64,000 nucleotides of DNA from Aplysia californica (GCF_000002075.1 NW_004797377.1:96489-160488); one strand, 5' to 3'. Shown: positions 1 to 34,237, counted from the first letter of the stretch. The notes: generated from the sequence alone by a model not told the origin. Program-made: numbers and translations.

Positions 1-16
1 ACACACACACACACAG
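1..16. repeat. (AC)n microsatellite
   Basis: A pure AC dinucleotide run at the window edge, followed by a degenerate AC-rich tail to about 32. It is probably the end of a longer tract. Confidence 0.9.
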
Positions 17-62
17 AAACGCAAACACACACGTATACATGTGACCTTCTCAATGAGAAATG

Positions 63-492
63 GGAGGCAGCGTGGTGGAATCAGGCTCTTGCCAATTTTT
101 GGGCATGTAGAGTTATTGGTATCATCGTAAAGCTTGTTCACTTGTCTTTATTTGGAGGAAAAATTGTCCATTTGTCTTGAATACAAGTCAAGATATTTGC
201 GAAAGAAGGAGGTGGGGGTCACCTGTTTTCAGGGGTAAAATCAGTGAAAAAAATGGTAGCCAATGATTAGTTATTTCCTTAGCTTAAGAGTCCGAGATAA
301 CTGAAAATTTACATTTCCTGTGCCTTTAATCAACTTTTTCAAGAAAATTGACTCAGAAATGAGTTCTTTAATGGGCAAGAAAGGTGTTGAGCCAAAAAAA
401 AATTCGATAAAAATTCACAAACCTGCGGGAAAATGCAAGTTTCTTCACTTTGATTATTTTGACAAGAGCCTGACTCCACCACGCTGCCTCAC
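63..492. mobile_element. MITE of repeat family D with 5-bp target duplication
   Basis: The ends are inverted copies of each other: GGCAGCGTGGTGGAATCAGG near 65 against its complement near 466-488, about 25 bp with one or two mismatches. AAATG lies directly outside both ends (58-62 and 493-497), which looks like a target-site duplication. There is no coding capacity. Related but more diverged copies lie at about 4880-5060 (reverse), 46118-46330 and 63450-63680 (reverse). Confidence 0.7.
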
Positions 493-568
493 AAATGGTC
501 AGGACATGCAAGTGAAAAACGAGAAGGAAAGGGGTGAAGTTTTTAATGCGTTGTTGAGTGCAAGGCAC

Positions 569-570
<2 letters not shown>

Positions 571-642
<72 letters not shown>
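571..642. repeat. (AAT)n microsatellite
   Basis: An uninterrupted AAT tract of 72 bp. It creates artificial poly-Ile and poly-Tyr reading frames that should not be taken as genes. Confidence 0.97.
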
Positions 643-643
<1 letters not shown>

Positions 644-1955
644 TACAGATCTCTCTATTGTGCCAAACTGACAAAATTGATGGGACGAGCAGAATAAGAC
701 AACACTGCTTCCTGGCCAGTGCATGTCACATGAGGCTGAACCACTGAAGAACTCGAAAATAAATAATGTACGAGTCAGCTTAAATGAACAACGGGAAATT
801 CGTGAATTTGGGTTTCATTGTGGGTTTTCGTGGCTTTCTATCTACGTGCAAGATTCAACCGGACACTTGTGTTAAATGGGAGTTCCTTCTACTCCAGTAA
901 TCGTATTTTGAAGAAAGGGGCGTATGTGTAACAGGGTAGGGCCTGCTAAAGTCTCTGAAGAAAGACTTTAGAACACAACTGTTGGTTGTGGTAGGACAAC
1001 ACCCACGTGGGCTAGGGTCAGCATGTCTAGTTCAAGGTCACTTTGTCACAGCGGTCATTAAGCGAAAACCTGTTACCCCCTCACCACAGGGTTGTTATTG
1101 GGGTTGTTTAATGAAAACCTTGCGAAATCAAATTTCTGCTCAGCAGCTAAGAGTGCGTAAAAAATACGGTATTATTTGCTGACTTGAAGGTGAGCAAAGG
1201 AAGTGGAAACGAGAGAATGTTTACTTGTTTGAGGTCAAGAGCAGAACATCGATACAATGATGGTCTTTTAGTACAGGGGGGACGGCTGACCAACAGGAAG
1301 AAATAACAGACCAACGTTGAAGATGTAGGACCTTGGAGTAGCACCCTACAACCGCACACGCAAAAGTTGGAAAATTTTGGCAAAATACAAGAACGGTGAT
1401 GACTTGCCACGCAAAGTGTGGCCGTCTGACAGACAATGGTGTGCCAGGAAACGGCGTGCCGATGTTTATTTGAAATGTTTGCCCAGTCCTCGCGAAAACA
1501 CACAACGACCAATATTGGATTTTCTCCTGGCCTGTCCTCGTAAGTCAACAAACAAATAAGGCCAGTCTTGTTGCTCTGTTGTCCAACCATGTCCCTGCTC
1601 AAGTTAGACTGTACGCAGTAACACCGACCAGCACTGCCGGACTTTAATTTCGCTTGAATGTGAGCAAACAAGGCCAGCATACTTAAGAAAGCTGCCTGCG
1701 AAATGCGCTTCAAATCATCTAAATTTTCACAACACAGGTGGAGAATTCAGACCTTAAAGGGAATAAATGTCATAGCTTTTTGAAAGGAGAGAAACTGAAC
1801 GATCGTTTCATACACAGAAACTTGTCAGGTTTCTCTCTCAAATTTCAAACAATTAACGTCCATTAGTTCACGCCAGTCTGTTAGAGAATCCAATTTCTAA
1901 GTCGCATTTAAAATAATTTACCTCACATTTTATAGACGTCAACTATCTCAAGACC
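643..1955. other. Upstream flank of the chitin-binding gene, no gene recognised
   Basis: No exon or repeat family was recognised here. A 188-codon frame on the - strand (1147-1713) starts with a hydrophobic stretch but matches no domain I know and has no splice or repeat support. TTTTATAG at 1928-1935 just before the start codon of the next gene could be a 3' splice site of a 5'-UTR intron, which would put the true promoter further left. Confidence 0.5.
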
Positions 1956-11683
<9,728 letters not shown>

Positions 11684-12915
11684 TAACCTTGGCTTACACT
11701 TTCAAGCGACTCACAGTGCTCCGAGGGTGTCAACAGGATTAATTAATAAGACGCTAAAAACGCAAAACTTTCCCGCTTTCTGGAGACTTATTATAGGGAA
11801 ACAGACTTTTACTGCAAGGTCAAGAAGGCCTGCACATCTTCAACTTCAAGTCACCAATACCATAATGGTCAACAAAGAGTAGGAAACAATGTGAAGGCAA
11901 ACACCTCAGAACCTTCATTGTTAACTTGTTCTAAAGCATTACTACAAAACAAGACTAGGTTACACTTCATTGAAAGAGGCGTTACATACATTCTAGTTCT
12001 AGTGCCAAAAAGAGAAAAGGCCTTCCTGATACAGAAAATAACATCTGAGCATCTTCCATTAATTATCAATGAAGTAGGTAACATCATGTAATTCATAATC
12101 TCCTAGTTTACTTATGAAAAAAGGCACCAAAAGACATTACAAAAGGATTCCCCTTGAGCACTGGAAAAGGAGCTTGTGCCTTGTTGACATGTACTGTGTT
12201 CTATACAATAGCTTCATGCAAAAAGTAGTTACCTCGAGAATTGACTTGTCCAAAACGCACAGAGAAAGATCATAGATATTGATATAGAGGCACGAGCCGG
12301 ACATACTTGTGAAAGTAAACAAGTCAAGCAACAAAATCTTTGATGTGATTTTAATAACTTGTTTCAACATGACTTTACAAAGCAATCAAACACTTTTATA
12401 CATGTATGCATACAAAAAGACTTTTCTTTCTTACATACATGAAACTTTTATATAACTTCCATAAAACACAAAAATTCAAATATTAATCCTTGGTGAAAAC
12501 TATCAAAATGTTTACTCTTCCCATGAAAAAAATATAAGTTAAATAGGCACAAAAACAGAAGTGTCTGCCCCTTTCGATCCATGTAATTGTGTTCAATCAA
12601 TACAGATCAAAATGTACATTATTACTTACAAATATATATCCGTGTACATTTGACACAATGTAAATGTGTCCTGCTTTTTAAAGACAAATCAATCATAGAC
12701 TTCTTTTCTGTTCTGGTGAGGGAAACTGAATTTTAATTTATTTATCATTTATTCATTTGTGTCATTTCTGAGGGGGTTTTAGTTGCCCCTTAAAGGCAAT
12801 AATCCCTTAGAACATTGATAACATTTAAAATGGTCAAATATATTCATATCATTTCAATGCCATCATATGCAGACAGATGTGCTGTTTCTATGCTTTTTTT
12901 CTTCTTAGACTTATG

Positions 12916-12921
12916 AATAAA
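12916..12921 (+). terminator. Candidate polyadenylation signal AATAAA
   Basis: The first canonical AATAAA on the + strand that I see after the stop codon at 11683. If used, the 3' UTR would be about 1.2 kb. Non-canonical signals nearer the stop cannot be excluded. Confidence 0.3.
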
Positions 12922-13250
12922 GAAAGATGATACCCAAATCTGAAGATATATTAGCTTTCTTTATGTTCTTGTTTATACTCATACATATTCAGTGAAGTAA
13001 TGTTCATTGTGATATTCTCAAGTCTGCAGCAACTACAGCTTGGTAATCGCATCAAAATAGCAAACTCGTATCCCCAAACACATAAATATACAAGCTATTC
13101 TGAAATAGTCAAACAAAAAGATCACATTTTAAAGCACTTCGAGAACATTTCAAGTCATCATATACAATGGACGCAACCTGACAGCACTTGATGAAAAAAA
13201 ACAACAAATTTCCTTCACACTGAGGCAAAATTATTTTCTTTTTTTTAATA

Positions 13251-13461
13251 GGTGCTTCAAGCCCTTATTGATACAATTTAAATCATTTAGGAGGCAGGCT
13301 TTAACCCTGCCCATCAAGGCTAACCTAGGCTGAGACGGATACAACGCCCCAACAGAAAGTAACAAGGTAGTAAAATTCTCCCCACACAGGTATAGAACTT
13401 GGGTCTCCTGCACCCCACTGCAGCAAATCACCTAACTACTAGTACTACACCACAGATGCCC
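13251..13461 (-). mobile_element. tRNA-headed SINE family B (reverse)
   Basis: Read on the - strand it starts GGGCATCTGTGGTGTAGTAC, carries a decayed box B, then the family body CTGTTGGGGCGTTGTATCCG and CTCAGCCTAGGTTAGCC. Confidence 0.7.
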
Positions 13462-14488
13462 AATCTGAAAATTTTCTTCATCACATGTATTACAGTAAAC
13501 CAAAGTATAACTAAATGACATCCCTATGGGAAGGTAAATATCAAAGCAGCAAGAACTGGCCTAGTTAACTCCTTACCTCTGGCACGCTGCTGTCAGCGCC
13601 TCGGGCACATTACATTCCTTTACAACTTGGACACAACATTACTTTTCGGCAACTGCCGAAAACAGGTCTTTTACCAGGAGTTCATTCATTAGATGAAGAA
13701 CTATCAAATAGTTCACTTGTTTTGATTCAATGACCCATTTAGTGACCTTTCTGTCATTTTTAGCTTTAGTTTTTTTTTAAACCCCCCCCCCCCCCCTCGA
13801 ATATAAAAAGTTAATGGTAAGGGGTGCATGCAAGTAAAAATCATTGTCAGCACTACAGTATTCTCCTTCAACAAAGAGAACAGTTTGTTGCGGAGTCACT
13901 AACAACACATTGTCTGACAAACAGCATTGTTTGTGCCAGACACCATTACATACATGAAAATTAAACATTTCTTTTTCCAAGTGAAACTATCTTATAAAGA
14001 AAGATCACTTGTGTACCAGAAAAGAAAGCAATTTTAGTATGATTAATTCCCTTTGACTTTTAACACAAATTGAATCCGTCAGTTTCATTCTTTTATGTCA
14101 CATTTTGTGCGAATCTCATAAAAATAAGCAACAAAATTGCAAAGTTCCTTAGGAAAAGTTTGTCAGTCTTTGAATTAAAAGTTCCTAGAGGACTCCGTGA
14201 TGGAGAAACATTGATCATCATAAAAGGAGTAATTTTTAAAAAACAAAAGATTCAGACATTGGCACAATGCAAGGTGTACAGCAAGTAAGGCAAGAAAGAA
14301 TGAGAAATGAACATGATAACAGTGACTCTTGAGCTAGCTTTGACAGCTTTTCTTACTTTTAATCTGCTGTCAGTCAGATATCTCTTACATCTTTCTGAGG
14401 TAGCATGTGCATTCACATTTTACACACTTGAATACATAATAAGGCCGAGGTCACAGAAGACAATGACACAATACTGAATATTATTATC

Positions 14489-15098
14489 ATATGTGTGTGT
14501 GCCCAAACAAAGGTACCAAAAGTCGGATTTTGATCATTTTGAGTTAAGGGTTGCACCTAATAGGAAATTCAATGCTGAACACAGGATTTTTTTCAATTTT
14601 TAGATATCTCAAGTAGTTTTTGAGACATTGCACTTTTTGGGAGGTAGGGTATAAAATTATAATGTGGAGAAAATGAGCTTTTAAGTTTAACAAATGTGAG
14701 AACACATACAAACTTTAAGAAAACGATTTTTTCAAGGTATTTATTCATGTCTAATTTGGCATTCAGTTGACATCAATATCACGAATGGAATTCAATGATA
14801 AAACATAGCTGGGAAGAGAAAACGTGCTTCAAGAATAGATTTTAACACCTTTTAAAAGCAGTTTTCATTATGTTTTTATTATACCCTACCCTCAAAACAA
14901 TTCAAAATAAAATATTTAGAAGTCAAATTAATGAAAGCCCTTTGAACACATTGTAAAGAAATGGTGGCTCTATCATTTTTTAATTTTTTTTATGGAAACA
15001 CATTTTGATCAAAAAAGTGATTTTTGTCACTTCCAGCCTGTAGCTCAAAAACAGTCTGGGGTGACTTTTGGTACCTTTCTCTAGGCGCACACACATAT
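14489..15098. mobile_element. Fold-back DNA element with long inverted ends
   Basis: AAAGGTACCAAAAGTC (about 14508) is perfectly inverted as GACTTTTGGTACCTTT (about 15063), and similarity continues outward to ATATGTGTGTG at both ends. A second inner pair, GGTAGGGTATAAAATTATAA near 14643 and its complement near 14870-14890, shows that much of the 610 bp is palindromic. No clear target duplication and no frame. Confidence 0.65.
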
Positions 15099-15151
15099 TA
15101 TGCCAGGAGACAACCCATTAAATTTTTCAAAAACACAGTAAATGCAACAGT

Positions 15152-15926
15152 CCTCAGGAATATCCGCTTCTAATGCAGTTATGTGACAGCAAAGCATTCA
15201 GATCCCTTGGTCTGTGGTACTGACGCTTGGCATATTTTAACTGCTCCCTAAATTCTTTTGAGATACCCAAAACCTGAATGTTCAGAGCTTATACTCGGAG
15301 GAAAATGTGCAACTCTGAGGCCATACTTGCGGCACATACACTAACAAGACCCCAGAAGCAAAAATATGGAGGTGACCTTCCAGTTAATGTATGAATTGGA
15401 AACGAAAAAAATATAGCTGGGAAAACCTGCAATCCTCCTCACCAGCGACATGATCAAATAAATGCATTCCTTGTCTCAAGATAAAGCTAAGTGATTCTGC
15501 TGAATCATCAATAAGTACAAACAGCATATTTATAAAACAATCTCTTTACCAGAATTCATTTCAAGGTAAGTCCTCTGCAAGAGGAAATACCTTACATATT
15601 ATTACATCTATCAGCAAAAGGCATGGCAGGACACTGGACAAGGACATTTCTGGGTCTTAGCTATTTGAATCACTCCATTCTATCTGGTTGCAGACAAACT
15701 TTTTTGAGGACATTCCACTTTAAAATCAACGAACACTAAGCTGACAGTCGTGTAAACCAACATCAACCCTGAATGAGATACAAACTTTGTCCCCAACAAG
15801 AGTATTGCTAGCCATTTATTTACATCTTTACTTTTAAATTAGTCTAGATTAACTTTGTGACTTCTGTTAACATGGGTAAAACCGATGTGCAATCTACAGG
15901 TCATTCCAAGATAAATTGAGAGAGGA
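15152..15926 (+). repeat. ~775-bp direct duplication, copy 1
   Basis: Matches 17662-18439 along its whole length with roughly 20 substitutions and small indels (about 97% by eye). It starts CCTCAGGAATATCCGCTTCT and ends exactly where a SINE begins at 15927. It has no recognised coding content. Confidence 0.92.
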
Positions 15927-16277
15927 AATAATAATAGATAATAGATAGCATTTGTATAGCGCATAACCCCGCTCGAAAGCAAGCTCTATGCGCTTTAGAC
16001 TATATTATTACCCCAGCAGACCATAGAACACTTACAAACATTCTCAGCTTCCCGGGAAGCATACAGTGCAAGCAGCTGATTAAGCGCTCAAACACTAACA
16101 AACTGACAAGATCTTTCACTGTCTATAGCTGGGTACCCATTCCCACCTGGGTGAAGTGAGGAAAATTTATGTAAAGTGCCTTTCCCAAGGACACAACGTC
16201 AGGCCCCTGACAGGATTCGAACCCACGACCTTACGGTTGCGAGTCCGAGAGCCTAACCACTAGGCCACCGACGCCAC
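15927..16277 (-). mobile_element. tRNA-headed SINE family A (reverse)
   Basis: On the - strand: head GGCGTCGGTGGCCTAGTGG, box B GGGTTCGAATCC, body GGGAAAGGCACTTTACATAA, tail GCGCTATACAAATGCTATC and (TTAT)n. It is a nearly full-length copy and abuts the duplication at its left side. Confidence 0.9.
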
Positions 16278-16741
16278 TAAATGTGAGTGGGGGGGGGGCA
16301 GGAAGTGGAAACCAAAGCAGACAACAGAACAAGGTATGGTTGGAGAGCAGGAAAGGAGGTGAAAGACCATGAGATCCCTCCTCCCCCTCCCCGAGTCTGT
16401 GGTCTGCGATTTGCAAGTTCACAAGCAGAAAAACTAAATGAACGCCTAGACTTGAGACTGAAAACAGTGGATAAAACACAATAACAAGATGACACAATGA
16501 ATCAGACAAAAACCATGCACCAATGACCAGCACCCTTCAAGAAAAGAAGCATGAAATGCTTTTGGAGAGAAATAGTTAGGCAGTCACAATGTTTCATTCT
16601 AAAGCTCTCCACTCAGTTACTCACAGAATGATATCAGGAAACGTTTCAATAAAGACATGTCAATATAACATTACCATATACACCCTTTCATGCATACCAA
16701 TAACTCTTAAGCAAGAGATTCCTTTCTCACATAGTTACATC

Positions 16742-16747
16742 TTTATT
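16742..16747 (-). terminator. Candidate AK6 polyadenylation signal
   Basis: TTTATT on the + strand is AATAAA on the - strand, about 375 bases past the AK6 stop. A plausible 3'-UTR end, not proven. Confidence 0.35.
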
Positions 16748-17121
16748 TACGAAAACAAAAGTCTATTTACATGTATACAACTCCAGTGCATAATAATACT
16801 TCTCTTGACTTTCACATCAAAAGAAAAAATAACCTCCCTAGTCCCCCATCCCACCAAAAGTTAGTGAAACTCACATTCACCAAAAGGAGAAGGAAGCCCT
16901 GCTTTTTCAAATAAAAGTCAATAAAATATCTTGTATTTACCAAACTCATAAATGACCATTTACGGTCTCACTAAAGTCCCTTGCTGTAACGAAATCCAAA
17001 ATTGATGTGCCTTTGTTGAACACGAGTTTTACCAAACAAAATACCTCAAACCCCGCCCTTAAAAAAGAACATTCTTTTAAAAAAGAAAGAAAAAAATGCT
17101 AAGGTAAAAAGCTCCACATCA

Positions 17122-28943
<11,822 letters not shown>

Positions 28944-30863
28944 GTTTTCGTTTTCCACACGCTTCACGCTCCGCTCAGCTCAGTGTGCAGTGTGCTTGCT
29001 TGCTTAGATCTAATGGTTCCCTCCCCTTGCTTGCTTGTGGTGTTGTCGGTCGGAAGCGCAGGCAAGGCCAAGGCTAGTCGGATCCTTTTCCTGTACTCGA
29101 GTAGTAAAAACTTCAATATTCGACTACTCTTAGGACGAATAAAAAGAACTATCAATTAATTGATCAGCCTTGGGCCCATAATAATTAATCCGAGAAATAG
29201 TTTAACTTTATTATCCCAGTGAGACTTTTTTAAAGAGACAATTGATTATAAGTGTATTGTTGTTCATTCAAATTAACGTTTTGAAAAACAGTGGAATTAA
29301 AGGGCAGATCAAGCTTCACATTATATAGATATCTAGATTCTATAAGTATAAGAACTTAATTTAATCCAGGTGCAATTTATAACAAAGTGTAGATCGGGAA
29401 TAGCGGATACAGATTCTTTATATTAGGGCGTTTTCAAATAGTCATACCTCTATCGAAGCTCACTGTTACTCTCACTTTCAACTAAGATTTCGAAAACAAA
29501 GATACATGATGTTCACACATCGTGTTGTTGAAAATTATATGTAAAATTCAAAATCAATGAATAAATTCTGAATCTGGCTGGTTGCAGGTAGAAATCAACC
29601 CTCAGTTAATTTGTTCCCTGCATGTAGCTAGCCTACAGACATACATAATATATAGCGTATAATATTGTGCATTGTTTAAGAGGCCAGTCGTACTTATATG
29701 ATGGCTAGACTTACCGCACAAAAAGGCCTACTGAATTGCAACAATGAGATTTTAGTTTGCATTACTTAAAGTATTTGTATTTGAGACGAAACCAGGTGCT
29801 TTACTGACAGTGCATGTATTTTAAACCTGAATAATTACTAATGAGACTTGTTTTCTATAATGTTAGGCCCTAAGATAAGTTATACGGCTAGACTGGCAGA
29901 CTAGCGCCGTACTTAAGGACGGCTAGCCTACTTAATAATGATGGCTGAGTTGAAAATGAAACTTTTAGTTTACAATGCCTAAAGTATTTGTATTTCAGAC
30001 AAAACCTAAAAGGTGCCTACTGACTTGCATATATTTTAAACTTGAATAATTACTAGATCTAGATCCAATGAGACCTGTGTACTCAACAGGTTTGAGTCAA
30101 TAGGGCCAAACCTAGATCTAAGTACGGTTAGCCTAGCCACTTCGACTGTATAAAACTATTAGTAGTATTAGAATAAATTAGATGTCTTGATCTAATCTTT
30201 CCACTGTTTCCTTTCCCTGGAGAAGTGAGGACTCGACTCGCTTTGAAGCAGGACTCGCTGATCAAATTCAGATTCAGACAAATAAAAGAAAGGTAGGATT
30301 CGATATCAAGTAGGCAACTAGAAACAAAAGCATCTTTACCTTTGAACTTTGAACTTCAACCCCTGTGTATTTGCTTGCAGAAATCATCTTATCAAGCACG
30401 AAGTTCAAGCAGTCAAGTAGGCTTCTATTTATTAGATCTAACTAGATTTCTAGATCTATCAGATCTGAATCTGGTATCTTGCATTTCAGTCTCACTCATT
30501 TATTATCTAGATTCAGATACATTCACCCTGCCAGATTCTATAATTTTTCATTTGCCATGATGCTTGAGGCTTGAGGCAAGCCAGGAGGGCCAGGGCCAGA
30601 GATCGAGGACAGTGACAGTACAGTGTGAGTGCAGACTTCTCAAGACGAAGGCAAGAGACCTTTCAGCAGAAAGTGAGAGACACATTTTGTGTATTAAGAT
30701 ATAAATCTAGACTCTAGTTGAAGTAGTTTGTTACTGTTTCTGTTTTTGTTACTGCAATGAGCAATGTGCAATGGCAAAATGTGCAATGGCAATGCTTTGT
30801 TTTCAGTGCTCTTTCGTTATATATATTGATATTTAGGCCTCGTCTAGATCTATAGATTATTAT
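28944..30863. other. Upstream region of AK6, no gene recognised
   Basis: Contains the AK6 promoter, probably just right of 28943, where the sequence is locally GC-richer. Beyond that it is AT-rich with many AGATCTAG-like palindromes and an imperfect tandem duplication at 29697-30080. Confidence 0.5.
29697..30080 (+). repeat. Imperfect tandem duplication, ~240-bp spacing
   Basis: 29697-29850 and 29937-30080 share ATGATGGCT, TTTTAGTTT, AAAGTATTTGTATTT, ATATTTTAAAC and TGAATAATTACTA in the same order with many substitutions. Non-coding. Confidence 0.65.
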
Positions 30864-31289
30864 AAAGTCGAACCTGTGCAAGATGGAATCGCAAGGGAGC
30901 CTGAAAAAAATTCCGTCTTAGACAGTGAAATTTAATGGGGAGATGGAGCGGGGGTTCAAAGGCCCAGCCGATGGGATCACGGGTTGCTCTTGTCCAGTTG
31001 GCAAGCAATCACGATTAATTTAAGTGGTCAAAACTTCCCACCTCTCAACAGCTTTTATATTAGACTTATATCCTCGCTCCCGCCTTTACTTTACTTTATA
31101 TATAGATCTAGGCCTAGATGTGAGAGGGTATGTTTCCACACGAGAAATGTTACGGGGAAAAAATATTTTAAAATGCAGAAGTGATGGTCAGAATTTAATA
31201 CAGCTCAAACACGCGCACACTGATGCTGTTTGAGATTTTCGTCATCAGGGAGAACAACTGTTTTAATTACTGGTATTGGTACATCGTTT

Positions 31290-31648
31290 AATAATAATAA
31301 TAATAATTGCATTTATATAGCGCATATCCATGCTCAAGAGCATGCTCTATGCGCTTTACAACTATTATTACCCCAGCAGACCCTCTGAGAACACTCAGAA
31401 ACATTCTCAGCTTCCGAGGAAACATACTGTGCAAGCTGCGGATTTCACACGCTCAAACACTATCAAACTGACAAGATCTTTCACTGTCTATAGCCGGGTA
31501 CCCATTTCCACCTGGGTGAAGTGAGGAAAATTAGTGCAAAGTGCCTTTCCCAAGGACACAACGTCGGGCCCCTGACGGGATTCGAACCCATGACCTTACA
31601 GTTGCGAGTGCGAGTCCGAGAGCCTAACCACTAGGCCACCGACGCCAC
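31290..31648 (-). mobile_element. tRNA-headed SINE family A (reverse), nested
   Basis: Full-length: head GGCGTCGGTGGCCTAGTGG at the right, box B GGTTCGAATCCC, tail GCGCTATATAAATGC and (ATT)n at the left. Inserted in DNA element 30864-32410. Confidence 0.9.
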
Positions 31649-31716
31649 AATATAATAATCATTTTAATAATTTGTCTCCTTTCTTTTCTTTAGTCTCAGT
31701 CACGTTCAACAAGAGG

Positions 31717-31776
31717 TCGGATCCAACGAGGACAACAAGCCGGTCCTGGCAACCTCGTTGAATGCGACACCCACTG
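31717..31776. mobile_element. Fragment of MITE family H
   Basis: TCGGATCCAACGAG to AACCTCGTTGAATGCGAC and CCCACTG, followed by TA, matches the terminal parts of 23987-24806. Most of the internal sequence is missing. Confidence 0.55.
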
Positions 31777-32926
31777 TATTAAAAACAGAAACATTTGAAC
31801 ATCTTTGCTTCCTCCCTTACCCCCACCCATCGGTGTAATAGGCACACTAGTCAACCAATGCCACCACTCACTGTCATGTAACAATGATTCGAGGAACTCT
31901 TTTCTCAGCTGGCTGTACAATTAGGGCGGCAGGCTTTAGTTTAGTCCAACTAATTTTACACAGCTCTTTCAATTGAGATATATTTTAATTTCTATATTTG
32001 GCTACCAACTTAAGTTGCTGTGGTGGAGCGCCACTCACGCACTTTCACTGGCACTCGTCAGATTTCACACCCACACCACCCTGACCATCTTCACCTCTCA
32101 GGGCTCTCATAGATGGGGTAAATTGCACCCCTACCCCCCTTCCTCGTCCTGCAGAATGGGATTAAGTTTACAGCCGGCGGACAGAATCAAACTTGCGAGT
32201 TTTGTTTTAAATCAGGACTGAAAGGGCAGAGAATTTTCCGTCTAAGGTAAAATCCTCCGAAGGAAGTGGATTTTTTTTTCTGTTTCCGCGTTGGACAGGT
32301 TTCCGTTTTACACAGGTAATGAAAGAGGAATATATCAAGGGGGGAGCGGGGAGATTCTGTTTAAACAGGTTTCCGTTTTACACAGGTTTTAGTTAAGGCA
32401 GGTTCGACTGTACTTACTTTTAATGTTTACTTTTTCATTCTCTGTTGCCATTAAACATACAGGAGAGATTCAGTTTTCTATGGTAGGCCAGCTCCGCACA
32501 GCTCTTTCAATTGGGATATTTTAATTTCTATATTTGGGATTCCTTGACTCCCATGGCCTTCCTCTTCCTTCATAGCCTGAGTGCTTGGTGTGTAGCTTCT
32601 TGAGGCAGGCTGGCTAGGTGACATTTGTAACAGGTGGCCAAACCATTTTATCCTGTTTTTTTATGAAATGCAGGTAGGACTCGGTGCCAGTTGTTGCCCT
32701 TACTTCTTCATTTTTCTGCCTGTCTCATCTTGTGATATCAAGGTTTTGCGGAGACATTATTTCATCTTGCACGCAGCGGTTTTGCTTTCAAATTAATGTC
32801 CAGTTGATAAGCTGTCTCTTTCATCTTGTCATGTAGATGTTTGGATGAGATAAAAGGGGTGCGTTGGCTTTTTGGGTTTGCATTTCTATTTCTCTGTCTA
32901 TGGACCTGTTTCAATAAAAAGTACAG

Positions 32927-34045
32927 TCATCATCATCATCAATGCCTTTCACCCCTAGCAGGGTATAGGCCACATGCAAGCTCCTTCCATTTATCTCTGT
33001 CCTGAGCCATCCTTCCAAGCTTGTTCCAAGTGAGCTTCATCTCTCTCATGTCCCTTTCCACGCATCTCCTCCATGTTTCCCGTGGCCTACCCCTGCCTCG
33101 TGCTCCTTGTGTGTTCCACTGCAGTGACTGTCTTGTGATGTTTACGCCGGGCTTTCTTAAGGTGTGTCCCGTCCATCGCCATTTTCTTAATCTTATTTCT
33201 ACTTCTGTATATCCGATTATCCTTTTGTCCTGTCCTTTCCCACAGCTCTTCATTTCTTATTTTGTCCTGCCACTTAAATCTTAGAATACTCCTCATACAT
33301 CTGTTGATGAAAGTGTGGACTTTATTCAGTACTGTCTTTGTTGTCTTCCAAGTTTCGCAGCTGTAGAGGAGCTCAGACTTGACGTTGGAGTTAAAGAGTC
33401 GAATCTTGGTGCACAGTGAGATGTTGCTTGCTTTCCAGACTTTTGATAATTGATTGAATGCTGACCTTGCCTTGGCAGTTCTTGCTTTAACATCTGCCTC
33501 GGTTCCACCTTTACCATCGATGACACTTCTGAGGTAGGTAAAGGAGTCCACTTCTTCCAGTGGAGTGTCTTCCACTGTCACGGCAGGGCTTGAAACTTTT
33601 CCTAGCTTCACTACTTTTGACTTGCTTGGATGTATACGTAGGCCAACACTCCTTGATAGGCTGTTGAGTTCCTTGGTCTTTTCTTGCATCTGAGCATATG
33701 TGTGAGAGAGCAGTGCAAGGTCATTGGCGAAATCCAAGTCGTCCAGCTGCTGCCAAGGGATCCACTACTGTATTACATTATGTTTGCCTCTGGTGGCTTC
33801 TTTCATGACCCAGTCAATTGCCAGTATGAAGAGAAAAGGTGAGAGCAAGCATCCTTGTCGCACTCCTGTCTGTACCTGGAATGGTTTTGATGAGAGTTGT
33901 CCTTCGTGGAAGACTTGGCAGTTTGTTCCATCATAGGGGGCCTTCACAAGCTTGACGATTTGGTCAGGTATTCCAAAATGCCGCATGAGTTTCCACAGAG
34001 TTTCCCTGTCCACGCTGTCAAACGCCTTTTCATAGTTCCTTTGTT
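32927..34045 (-). mobile_element. 5'-truncated LINE, reverse transcriptase part
   Basis: On the - strand: RETLWKLMRHFGIP, GVRQGCLLSPFLFILAIDW, then LDFANDLALLSH, where the usual FADD box reads FAND, then IRLFNSNVKSELLYSCETW and a C-terminal WRWTGHTLRKPG part with WNTQGARGRGRP. A (TGA)n tail ends at 32927. Same group as the LINE at 25320; several frame breaks. Confidence 0.82.
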
Positions 34046-34195
34046 CTTACTGAGCTTCTGATGTTGGTATATATATAGAGCTCTGACATTGTCTAACAGT
34101 CAGTTGTCCTCTGACACCATACTTTTCAAAAGTGTCTTCCAGAATTTGGCATGGTTTATTCTGTCAAAAACTTTCTCCTGATCTATGAAGACATA
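34046..34195 (-). mobile_element. Fragment of a second LINE type
   Basis: The - strand reads VFIDQEKVFDRINHAKFWKT, a reverse-transcriptase catalytic block of a different LINE type from its neighbour. It directly abuts the 5' break of the LINE at 32927-34045. Confidence 0.6.
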
Positions 34196-34237
34196 TACAT
34201 AGTATATGTACATGTGTGTGTGTGTATAAAATATGTA

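Larger units (their letters stand above)
11684..14488. other. 3' flank of the chitin-binding gene
   Basis: AT-rich sequence with no recognised exon. It should hold the 3' UTR of the + strand gene. One SINE (13251-13461) and a poly-C run near 13784 are the only repeats recognised. Confidence 0.6.
30864..32410. mobile_element. Tigger-type DNA element family I with insertions
   Basis: The left end AGTCGAACCTGTGCAAGATG and right end GGCAGGTTCGACTG are inverted, and TA follows at 32411. Inner motifs (TTCCGTTTTACACAGG, GGGGAGATTCTG) match the left arm in inverted form. A SINE (31290-31648) and a piece of MITE H (31717-31776) lie inside. A fragment recurs at 37236-37315. Confidence 0.6.

Noticed and set aside
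320-724. Frames with poly-Ile or poly-Tyr
   Set aside because: They are produced by the AAT microsatellite at 571-642.
1147-1713. 188-codon - strand frame starting with a hydrophobic stretch
   Set aside because: Looks like a signal peptide at first, but has no recognisable domain, no codon pattern like the true exons and no splice support. It lies upstream of the chitin-binding gene, so chance is more likely.
33087-34013. 216- and 82-codon - strand frames
   Set aside because: Reverse transcriptase remnants of a truncated LINE.
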